From an uncultured Clostridia bacterium (GTDB taxonomy: Bacteria; Bacillota; Clostridia; Christensenellales; DTU072), in the NCBI GenBank assembly GCA_934296355.1, contig CAKRAY010000052.1:1-9077 (forward strand): DNA of 9,077 nt. Reading direction: 5' to 3'. The stretch's first letter is position 1. Each line of letters starts with the position of its first letter. The translations under genes were made by a program, and so were the position numbers. Under the pieces are notes generated by a model, which saw nothing but the letters and a program-made list of their open reading frames with translations, was not told the origin of the DNA and searched no databases. This document shows, one piece after another, positions 1-6,009 of this stretch.

Positions 1-11
1 TGATAGGGAGT

Positions 12-1562
12 TTGGAATTGCTTCCGTATTTGATTCAATACGAAGATTTATCGGAAACTAAAGCAAAGATTCAAGCCTATCGAGAAGAGATTCTTTCTAC
101 TACCAACGAAAATAAATATTGGTACGATAAATGCCTATATGTTGTTGCCGAAACCTATTATTATTTAGGACAATATGAGTCTGCAATATCAATGCTAAGT
201 ACATTATATATAAGACAGCCCTTTTTTATAGCGCATGGCAATGCGTTTTTTTCATACTTGCATGTGGAAGATTTTATAACGGCAACGCTGAAAGCGGATA
301 GTGTATTAAAGAAAAGCAGAGAATATGAATACGATTACGGAATCGGCAACGCAAGCATTATGAAGAGCATTATCGCATTGCGAAACGATAACGGCGCGGA
401 AGCGATAAGTATAGCGGAAAACGTTATGCGTTCCGATACGCAGCGAGAAGACGAATCCATAATTCTGTATGCTTTTAACGCAATCATAAACGCCACGGTT
501 GGCGACGCCGAGTTTGCAAGAAACAGAATGGTTTCTCTTGTTTTACGCAACCAAGAAAAGAACATAAACGAAAAATCCGAACACGCCGTCCTTGTAACAC
601 AAGCATACTGTTATTGGAAAAAACGTGATTTTCAAAAGGCGTCCGAATACGCCGAGTCCGCGGTTAATTTACATGGAGATAGATTGCTTAGTTGTATAAA
701 CTTAGCGGTATATGCCGATTGTAAAATAGTTTTTGCCGATTATTCGGTTGTTTCGGAAGTGATAAGCAAAACGCTAAAGCATATTGAACTTTATAGATTA
801 GAAGTTTTTATAAAACCATTTAGCGAAGTATTTACCCCTTTATTGCAATATGCAAAAAGAAACGAGTTATCGGTTAATTTGCTAAGAGAAATCGAAAAAG
901 ACAATATGACTTATACGGGTAAACAATTTTCGCAAGGAGTGAAGATTAAACTTTTTGGCAATAGTTCGGTGATGATAAAAGGTAAAGAAATACCTTGGAA
1001 AACAAAAAAAGCCAAAGATCTCTTTCTTACGTACTACTTAAAAGGCGAAGAGGGCATGGATAGAAATGAGATCATGTCGACGTTTTGGGGAGATTATGTT
1101 TATACTTCGGCATTAAACAATCTAAAAACAACAAACAATATGATAAGGAATACCCTAAAAGAAAACAATATTCAGCACTGCTTATCGTATATCAATTCAA
1201 GATATGTATTAAAAATTGTCGTCGATAACGACGACTATGTATTAATTAATAACGAGATGGACTGCGTTACGGACGAATTACCCGTAAAAAATCGATTAAA
1301 CCATATTTTGAGAATTTTCGATATATACGGTACGGGTTTTGCTATCGATGTGAGTACCCCGTATTTTGACGGAATAAGAGAAAATATTATCGAGAGGATA
1401 GTCCATTTAGAGGAAGCGATAATAGAAAAACTGCTATGCAGTAAAGATTATAGCGAATTAAAAAGACAAATGATGCTGCTAAGAAAAGCGAACTTAAAAG
1501 AAAGGATGAATAACACCGTAAAACTTGTGGAAAAGGAATTAGATAGAGATGAAAACAAATAA
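12..1562 (+). CDS. TPR protein with C-terminal winged-helix and BTAD-like regulatory domain, probably 5'-partial
   Basis: Likely a cytoplasmic transcriptional regulator. Residues about 36-65 and 191-220 read as helical TPR-type repeats (YYYLGQYESAISML; YCYWKKRDFQKASEYAESAV). Residues about 309-402 resemble the OmpR-like winged helix of SARP/BTAD regulators: a beta-rich start (VKIKLFGNSSVMIKGKEI), then KAKDLFLTYYL, an acidic recognition region with FWGDY, and a helix containing LNNLKTTNNMIRNTL. Residues about 405-510 fit a helical BTAD segment. The order (TPR, then DNA-binding, then BTAD) is the reverse of classical SARPs and recalls the C-terminal half of large STAND-ATPase regulators of the MalT kind. 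There is no in-frame stop between the window edge and the first start, so an N-terminal part, perhaps an ATPase, may lie outside. If the gene does start here, TTG at 18 has a GGGAG at 6-10 with a 7-base spacer, better than TTG at 12. It overlaps the next gene by 14 bases. The target genes are unknown; I am fairly sure of the domains, not of the role. Confidence 0.75.
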   Translation: MELLPYLIQYEDLSETKAKIQAYREEILSTTNENKYWYDKCLYVVAETYYYLGQYESAISMLSTLYIRQPFFIAHGNAFFSYLHVEDFITATLKADSVLKKSREYEYDYGIGNASIMKSIIALRNDNGAEAISIAENVMRSDTQREDESIILYAFNAIINATVGDAEFARNRMVSLVLRNQEKNINEKSEHAVLVTQAYCYWKKRDFQKASEYAESAVNLHGDRLLSCINLAVYADCKIVFADYSVVSEVISKTLKHIELYRLEVFIKPFSEVFTPLLQYAKRNELSVNLLREIEKDNMTYTGKQFSQGVKIKLFGNSSVMIKGKEIPWKTKKAKDLFLTYYLKGEEGMDRNEIMSTFWGDYVYTSALNNLKTTNNMIRNTLKENNIQHCLSYINSRYVLKIVVDNDDYVLINNEMDCVTDELPVKNRLNHILRIFDIYGTGFAIDVSTPYFDGIRENIIERIVHLEEAIIEKLLCSKDYSELKRQMMLLRKANLKERMNNTVKLVEKELDRDENK

Positions 1563-2406
1563 TGAATGGAAAGACTATAAATTGATAGCGAGCGGTTTAG
1601 GAGAAAAATTAGAAAATTTTAACGGGATCGTGTTGTTACGGCCCGATCCGCAAGTCATTTGGCCTGCGTCTTTCGATATGACTAAATATAACGGTTTACA
1701 CGGCATTTACCATAGAAGCAAGACCGGAGGTGGAGCATGGGAAACAAGAAAAAAAATTCCCGATAAATTCAATGTGCATTGGCGCGAGTTGACTTTTGAA
1801 TTAAAACTTATGAATTTCAAGCATACGGGTATTTTTCCGGAGCAAGCGGTAAATTGGGCAAGAATGATAGACGCAATAGAAAAGAGCAAGCGCGAAATAA
1901 AGGTACTTAATCTATTCGGATATACCGGAGGGGCAACGGTTGCGTGTTTGTCCGCCGGGGCCAACGTTTGCCACGTCGACGCCGCGAAGGCAATGTGCGA
2001 TATGGCAAAGAGAAACTGCAATTTGTCGAACGTGGATATGACGAAAGCGAGATTCATAGTCGACGATTGCATAAAGTTTGTAGAAAAAGAAATAAGACGA
2101 GGAAAGAAATACGACGCCATAATAATGGATCCTCCGAGTTACGGTAGAGGTCCTAAAGGTGAAATGTGGAGATTGGAAGAGGGAATATACGACCTCGTTA
2201 AACTTACCAAACAAGTGATTAGCGACGAGCCGCTGTTTTATTTGATTAACTCATATACGACAGGTTTGCAACCTACAGTAATGAAGAATATACTACTTAA
2301 AGTTTTTGATGCCGAGGAAGAAAAAGTAGACGCCGATGAAATCGGAATAAAAGGTGCCGATGGAATAGTATTGCCTTGCGGTTGCAGCGCATTTTTAAAT
2401 TTCTGA
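1549..2406 (+). CDS. Class I SAM-dependent methyltransferase, RlmI/RlmK-like
   Basis: A 285-residue methyltransferase, probably acting on RNA. Seen in the sequence: SAM-binding motif I (VLNLFGYTGGAT, residues 119-130), the acidic motif II (HVDAAK, 142-147), a VDD at 171-173 and the catalytic-type motif IV (DPPSYGRG, 194-201). The N-terminal lead-in with RPDPQVIW (31-38) and GGGAWETRKK (60-69) is characteristic of the COG1092-like group related to 23S rRNA m5C methyltransferase RlmI and to RlmK. It lacks the N-terminal PUA domain of full-length RlmI, and I see no Cys in motif IV, so the modified base cannot be named. The ATG at 1549 has AAAAGGAA about 11 bases upstream and lies inside the 3' end of the TPR/BTAD gene, which suggests translational coupling. 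No convincing terminator follows, so some read-through into the pyrR leader is possible. The family call is firm; the substrate is not. Confidence 0.85.
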   Translation: MKTNNEWKDYKLIASGLGEKLENFNGIVLLRPDPQVIWPASFDMTKYNGLHGIYHRSKTGGGAWETRKKIPDKFNVHWRELTFELKLMNFKHTGIFPEQAVNWARMIDAIEKSKREIKVLNLFGYTGGATVACLSAGANVCHVDAAKAMCDMAKRNCNLSNVDMTKARFIVDDCIKFVEKEIRRGKKYDAIIMDPPSYGRGPKGEMWRLEEGIYDLVKLTKQVISDEPLFYLINSYTTGLQPTVMKNILLKVFDAEEEKVDADEIGIKGADGIVLPCGCSAFLNF

Positions 2407-2425
2407 AAAAAACCTTTAAAAACAT

Positions 2426-2454
2426 TTGATTTTTATTTTGAAGTGTGTTAGTAT
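2426..2454 (+). promoter_or_regulatory. Candidate extended -10 promoter for pyrR-uraA
   Basis: A TTGATT -35 (2426-2431) is followed after 17 bases by TAGTAT (2449-2454), with the TG of an extended -10 at 2446-2447. Each hexamer matches the sigma-70/SigA consensus at four of six positions. The expected start, near A2461, would place the PyrR hairpin within the first 15 or so bases of the transcript. Matching is by eye and the region is AT-rich, so this is moderate evidence, strengthened by the leader that follows. Confidence 0.55.
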
Positions 2455-2468
2455 CTTAATAGTACTTT

Positions 2469-2498
2469 AAATTGGTACAGAGATGCCAGTAAGGAATT
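2469..2498 (+). promoter_or_regulatory. PyrR-binding RNA hairpin (anti-antiterminator)
   Basis: The transcript around 2474-2495 matches the known PyrR binding loop. A hexaloop CAGAGA (2478-2483) is closed by GGUA/UGCC (2474-2477 with 2484-2487), which replaces the AGUC/GGCU stem of Bacillus by compensatory changes. The 3' side carries AAGGA (2491-2495), matching the conserved purine-rich bulge, and a short lower stem AAUU/AAUU (2470-2473 with 2495-2498) can form below it. PyrR with bound UMP or UTP would hold this hairpin, block the antiterminator and so allow termination. The gene just downstream encodes PyrR, which strongly supports the assignment. Confidence 0.85.
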
Positions 2499-2526
2499 GG
2501 ATTTATAACTCTTGTAAAACTATACC
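2474..2526 (+). promoter_or_regulatory. Candidate antiterminator of the PyrR attenuator
   Basis: Bases 2474-2489 can pair with 2511-2526 in register. GGUACAG pairs with CUAUACC with one mismatch, then comes a 3x3 internal loop, then UGCCAG pairs with CUUGUA with one mismatch and one G-U. This fold uses the whole upper part of the PyrR hairpin on one side and the first bases of the terminator stem (ACC, 2524-2526) on the other, so it excludes both, as an antiterminator should. The pairing was worked out by hand without energies. Confidence 0.55.
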
Positions 2527-2554
2527 TGCAAGCATTTCTGCTGCAGGTTTTTTT
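2524..2554 (+). terminator. Intrinsic terminator of the pyrR leader (attenuator)
   Basis: ACCTGC (2524-2529) pairs with GCAGGT (2543-2548), and after a single bulged A the inner AGCA (2531-2534) pairs with TGCT (2539-2542) around a TTTC loop. A run of seven T (2548-2554) follows at once. It lies upstream of the pyrR start and downstream of the PyrR hairpin, so it is a regulated attenuator, not a gene-end terminator. The U-tract ends directly at the GGAG ribosome binding site of pyrR (2555-2558). Confidence 0.92.
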
Positions 2555-2562
2555 GGAGAAAA

Positions 2563-3102
2563 ATGAAAGAATTATTAGCAAAGGGAATAATGCTCGATAA
2601 CGAAGGAATAAGAAGAACTTTAGCCCGTATTGCGCATGAAATCGTCGAGAAGAACGATAATCTTAACGATATCGTTTTATTGGGAATTAAAACGAGAGGA
2701 GAGTTTCTTGCTAAAAGATTATCGTCGCTGATTAGCGTTTTCGAAGGAATTTCGGTGCCTTGCGAGGTTCTCGATATTTCCGGATATCGTGACGACGTGT
2801 CGGTTGCGATTCCCGTTGAAAAACCTATTTTTAATATTGACGTCGTCGACAAAACCGTAATACTTGTCGACGACGTTTTATTTACCGGCAGAACCGCAAG
2901 AGCGGGGATGGAAGCGGTAATCAAATGCGGTCGGCCTAAAAGGATCCAATTAGCGGTTTTAATCGACAGAGGTCATAGAGAATTACCCATACGCGCTGAT
3001 TATATAGGAAAAAACATTCCGACATCGAAAAGCGAAACTATTAAAGTTTTCTTGACGGAAGTGGACGGAATAGACGAAGTTACAATAAAAAACAACAAAT
3101 AA
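2563..3102 (+). CDS. pyrR: Bifunctional pyrimidine operon regulator / uracil phosphoribosyltransferase PyrR
   Basis: A cytoplasmic RNA-binding attenuation protein of the PRTase fold that senses UMP/UTP against PRPP and has weak uracil phosphoribosyltransferase activity (uracil + PRPP to UMP + PPi). At 179 residues it has the normal family length. The PRPP-binding motif ILVDDVLFTGRTARAG is at about residues 100-115. The family signatures IRRTLARIAHEI (16-27), GIKTRGEFLAKRL (41-53), IQLAVLIDRGHRELPIRADY (128-147) and IGKNIPTSKSE (148-158) are all present and very close to Bacillus PyrR. The ATG has GGAG at 2555-2558 with a rather short 4-base spacer, placed right after the attenuator U-tract. 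The gene stands first in a unit with the uracil permease, 28 bases upstream of its ATG, and its own leader carries a PyrR site, so it should be autoregulated. Confidence 0.97.
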   Translation: MKELLAKGIMLDNEGIRRTLARIAHEIVEKNDNLNDIVLLGIKTRGEFLAKRLSSLISVFEGISVPCEVLDISGYRDDVSVAIPVEKPIFNIDVVDKTVILVDDVLFTGRTARAGMEAVIKCGRPKRIQLAVLIDRGHRELPIRADYIGKNIPTSKSETIKVFLTEVDGIDEVTIKNNK

Positions 3103-3112
3103 AATACACAAA

Positions 3113-3118
3113 AAGGAG
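3113..3118 (+). promoter_or_regulatory. Ribosome binding site that decides the uracil permease start
   Basis: AAGGAG at 3113-3118 is only 3 bases from an in-frame TTG at 3122 but 12 bases from ATG at 3131. Three bases is too close for initiation, while twelve is long but workable, so the ATG is preferred. Confidence 0.65.
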
Positions 3119-3130
3119 AAATTGGTTACA

Positions 3131-4735
3131 ATGAAATTGATTTATGATGTCAATGACAAACCGAAGTTCAGTAAATTGTTAGTATTTGCTTTCCAACAAG
3201 TATTGGCAATAATGGCGGCCACAATTGCCGTTCCTACGATTATCGGGCTTCCCACTCAAATTCCCGCGGCAATTTTCGGCGCAGGCGTAGGAACGATCGT
3301 TTACTTACTATTTACGAGATTTAAGAGTCCCGTTTTCTTAGGAAGTTCGTTTGCATTTTTAAGTTCGCTAGGTTGTGCAATGGCGTATGGATACTGCGGT
3401 ATAATCGTTGGTTCGATTCTTGCCGGTTTGGTATACGTCGTGATTGCCATTGTAATTAAATTTGCGGGTTCGCATTGGGTAAGTAAACTGATGCCGCCGG
3501 TAATTATCGGACCCACCGTTGCTTTGATAGGTCTTTCACTAGCCGGCAACGCAGTAGGAGATTTAGTTAAAGCAAGCGGCTTTTATTCTATCGAATACGC
3601 TAAATTCTTGGCAGATAAAACTTACGTGATTTCTACGGATTCCACTTACAATCTGATAGCTTTACTTTGCGGATTTGTTGCGTTCATTACCATAATAATC
3701 TGCTCAGTTCAAAACAAGTTTAAAGGATTAAAGTTAATTCCGTTTATTATCGGTATAGGCGCAGGCTATGCTGTCGCTTCCGTTTTCTCAATCTTCGGTT
3801 ACTGCTTTGACGTACCTTACTTAAAAATTGTCGATTGGAGTCCGTTAGTATCTAATTTCGCGCCGCTCGGACAAGCCTCTGCTTCCGTAGGAGATAAAGT
3901 ACAGGCATTCTTCACATATCCCGATTTTGCTTTAATCGAAGCAATAAAAGAATTGGTAAACCATGAAAGCTCCATAAGCGGCGCGGCAATGATAAGCGGC
4001 GCGGGAGTTGCCGAGTGCGCCTTGGCATTCATACCCGTAGCGTTCGTAGTATTTGCAGAACATATAGCAGACCACAAAAATCTCGGTTCGATAATCAATC
4101 GCGACTTGGTTGAAAATGAACCCGGATTAACGAGAACTCTTCTCGGAGACGGCGTAGGTTCGATTTTCGGCACGATATTGGGTATATGCCCCAACACGAC
4201 TTACGGCGAATCCGTAGGCTGCGTCGCTATAACAAAAAATGCATCGGTAAGAACGATTTTCGTAGCGGCTGTTCTATGCATAATCATATCCTTCTTTAGT
4301 CCCATTATGGCGCTATTAAGAACGATTCCTTCTTGCGTAATGGGTGGCGTTTGCTTCACCTTATATGGCTTCATCGCAGTAAGCGGTTTGAAGATGTTTA
4401 AGGATATCGACCTTGGAGACAATGAAAACTTGTTTACCGTAAGCGCGATATTGATTGCCGGAATAGGCGGATTGTCCATAAACATTCCTTACGCATTGGA
4501 AAACGGTGCAGTTTCTAAAACGGTGTCGATTACCGCTATCGCAACCGCTCTCATTCTTGGAATCGTAACCAACATTATCATTAAGGCAATAAAGAAAAGA
4601 GCTCAAAAGAACGGAGAAGTTGACGAAGAAGGCGTGGACGAAGTAAACAGTCTTATGTCTGCGCCCGTTGAAGCTGACAGTACTTATGAAGTAGGTTCTG
4701 CCAAGAAAGAAGAGTCCGACGAAGAAACGAAATAA
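3131..4735 (+). CDS. uraA: Uracil permease, NCS2 (nucleobase:cation symporter-2) family
   Basis: An integral membrane importer, expected to bring in uracil by proton symport for salvage to UMP. Many hydrophobic segments span the protein. NCS2 landmarks are visible (numbering from ATG 3131): QQVLAIMAATIAVPTIIGLP near the N-terminus, LGSSFAFLSSLG at about 70-81, the TM8 motif FAEHIADH at 308-315 whose Glu corresponds to a substrate-binding residue of UraA, and the TM10 motif CPNTTYGESVG at 353-363 with the second key Glu. It is about 534 residues against roughly 430 for E. coli UraA and Bacillus PyrP. The excess lies in longer loops (about 140-170 and 240-285) and a hydrophilic C-terminal tail of about 45 residues with 14 Asp/Glu in the last 40. 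A TTG start at 3122 would add three residues. It is downstream of pyrR under the same attenuator. Xanthine or other nucleobases are less likely given this context. Confidence 0.93.
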   Translation: MKLIYDVNDKPKFSKLLVFAFQQVLAIMAATIAVPTIIGLPTQIPAAIFGAGVGTIVYLLFTRFKSPVFLGSSFAFLSSLGCAMAYGYCGIIVGSILAGLVYVVIAIVIKFAGSHWVSKLMPPVIIGPTVALIGLSLAGNAVGDLVKASGFYSIEYAKFLADKTYVISTDSTYNLIALLCGFVAFITIIICSVQNKFKGLKLIPFIIGIGAGYAVASVFSIFGYCFDVPYLKIVDWSPLVSNFAPLGQASASVGDKVQAFFTYPDFALIEAIKELVNHESSISGAAMISGAGVAECALAFIPVAFVVFAEHIADHKNLGSIINRDLVENEPGLTRTLLGDGVGSIFGTILGICPNTTYGESVGCVAITKNASVRTIFVAAVLCIIISFFSPIMALLRTIPSCVMGGVCFTLYGFIAVSGLKMFKDIDLGDNENLFTVSAILIAGIGGLSINIPYALENGAVSKTVSITAIATALILGIVTNIIIKAIKKRAQKNGEVDEEGVDEVNSLMSAPVEADSTYEVGSAKKEESDEETK

Positions 4736-4749
4736 AAAAACCCAAAACT

Positions 4750-4787
4750 AAAAAAAACACTCCGAATTAAGACGGAGTGTTTTTTTT
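4750..4787. terminator. Bidirectional intrinsic terminator between uraA and the serine dehydratase gene
   Basis: A perfect 8-bp stem, ACACTCCG (4757-4764) with CGGAGTGT (4773-4780), closes an 8-base loop. It is flanked by an A run (4750-4757) on the left and a T run (4780-4787) on the right, which extend the pairing and give a U-tract on either strand. It lies 15 bases after the permease stop and about 16 bases after the end of the convergent minus-strand gene, so it can end both transcripts. Confidence 0.93.
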
Positions 4788-4803
4788 ATGCAATAAAGAT
4801 TTA

Positions 4804-6003
4804 TTATTTATGTTCGATGTACGTTCTCGCTAAGCCGGCTTCACTGGTTTCTCTGTATCTTGATGACATATCCTTACCGGTTTCATACATTGTTTGGATA
4901 ATCGTGTCTAAAGAAACTTTACGCGTTTCCGTAAGAAAATTTGCTAGGTTAACTGCATTAAGAGCGCGCATTGAAGCGACGGCATTTCTTTCTATGCAAG
5001 GGATTTGTACCAAGCCGTTAACCGGGTCGCACGTCAGCCCGAGATGATGCTCGATGGCAATTTCGGTGGCATATTCTATTTGTTCTATATTCATTTGAAA
5101 TAATTCGCCAAGTCCGCCCGCAGCCATAGCGCAAGCGCTGCCGATTTCCGCTTGACAGCCGCACTCTGCGCCGCTTATGGAGGCGTTTGTCTTTATAAGA
5201 TTGCCGATAAGGCCGGCTGTCGCAAGCGCGTCTATAACGGCATCGTCGCTAAAATGCCTTTTTTTGTATTCATAATACAATACGGCGGGCAATACTCCGC
5301 AAGCGCCGCACGTAGGAGCGGTGACGATTACTTGGCCGTCCGCATTTTCTTCCGCTACGGCAAAAGCATAGGAGCATACTAATCTGTTTTCACAGGTTTC
5401 CGGCGTTTCGTCAATATGATGCTGGGTATATAGATAATGCGCTTTACGTTGAACGTTCAAACCTCCGGGAAGAATGCCGGTAGCGTGAAGTCCGTGTTTT
5501 ATTGTGCGTTGCATTTGTTCCCAAATGCCGGCTAAGTATTCCTTTATTTCGGGTTCATTTTCATAAACGTAATCGCAAATCCGAATTTCATGTTCTTCGC
5601 AATATTCTTTGATTTGGTCAAAAGTATTAAGTTTATATACCTCTTGCGGCGTGACGGATGTCTCGTTTTCGATTTCCACTGCGCCTCCGCCTATACTGTA
5701 AGCGCGAATTTGACCGAGAAGGACGCCTTCGTTAGAATAAGCAAACATGTCAAGCGTATTCGGATGTTTTATATTCTTGGTTTCAGCGTCGAAAACAATT
5801 TCGGTTTTTTCTCCGAGAACGGTGCGTAAGACGCGATCTGTCCCATGGCCTTTTCCGGTAAGCGCCAAAGAACCATACAAAATTACCTTGTAATTAGCGT
5901 TAGAATATTTGTTCTTAAAAAAATTAGCGATTTTTTCGGGTCCCATGGTGTGCGACGAGGAAGGACCTCTGCCGATTTGGAACAATTCTTTTAATGATTT
6001 CAT
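4804..6003 (-). CDS. L-serine dehydratase (L-serine ammonia-lyase), iron-sulfur dependent, single chain
   Basis: Converts L-serine to pyruvate and ammonia in the cytoplasm using a [4Fe-4S] cluster instead of PLP. The N-terminal beta-type domain starts with GRGPSSSHTMGP (11-22) and has YGSLALTGKGHGTD (43-56). The alpha-type catalytic domain follows from about residue 145, with TAPTCGACG (228-236), SISGAECGCQAEIG (275-288), GLTCDPVNGLVQIPCIERNA (322-341) and the C-terminal YETGKDMSSRYRETS (373-387). Cys283, Cys325 and Cys336 keep the 42- and 11-residue spacing of the cluster ligands of the characterised Legionella enzyme (C343, C385, C396). At 399 residues it is shorter than the roughly 455 of E. 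coli SdaA, mainly in the linker between domains, and it lacks the C-terminal cysteine seen there (it ends YIEHK). Many Bacillota split this enzyme into sdaAB and sdaAA, whereas here it is one chain. AAAGGAG at 6013-6019 sits 9 bases before the ATG, inside the end of rqcH. Confidence 0.95.
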   Translation of the reverse strand: MKSLKELFQIGRGPSSSHTMGPEKIANFFKNKYSNANYKVILYGSLALTGKGHGTDRVLRTVLGEKTEIVFDAETKNIKHPNTLDMFAYSNEGVLLGQIRAYSIGGGAVEIENETSVTPQEVYKLNTFDQIKEYCEEHEIRICDYVYENEPEIKEYLAGIWEQMQRTIKHGLHATGILPGGLNVQRKAHYLYTQHHIDETPETCENRLVCSYAFAVAEENADGQVIVTAPTCGACGVLPAVLYYEYKKRHFSDDAVIDALATAGLIGNLIKTNASISGAECGCQAEIGSACAMAAGGLGELFQMNIEQIEYATEIAIEHHLGLTCDPVNGLVQIPCIERNAVASMRALNAVNLANFLTETRKVSLDTIIQTMYETGKDMSSRYRETSEAGLARTYIEHK

Positions 6004-6009
6004 AGAAGT

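Noticed and set aside
1707..2120. A 137-codon open frame on the minus strand
   Set aside because: It lies wholly antisense to the well-supported methyltransferase, has no recognisable domain or ribosome binding site, and looks like a codon-bias shadow.
2407..2440. A gene-end terminator after the methyltransferase
   Set aside because: Only weak A/T pairings with no GC stem can be found, so no terminator is called there.
2520..2924. A 134-codon open frame on the minus strand
   Set aside because: Antisense to pyrR and its leader, low-complexity Ser/Thr/Ile-rich translation, no family resemblance.
3122..3130. TTG start for the uracil permease, three codons upstream
   Set aside because: Only three bases separate it from the AAGGAG site, too close for initiation. 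The ATG at 3131 is preferred, though the difference is minor.
3817..4197. A 126-codon open frame on the minus strand, with other shorter ones inside the permease
   Set aside because: All are antisense to conserved NCS2 motifs of the permease and show no features of real proteins.
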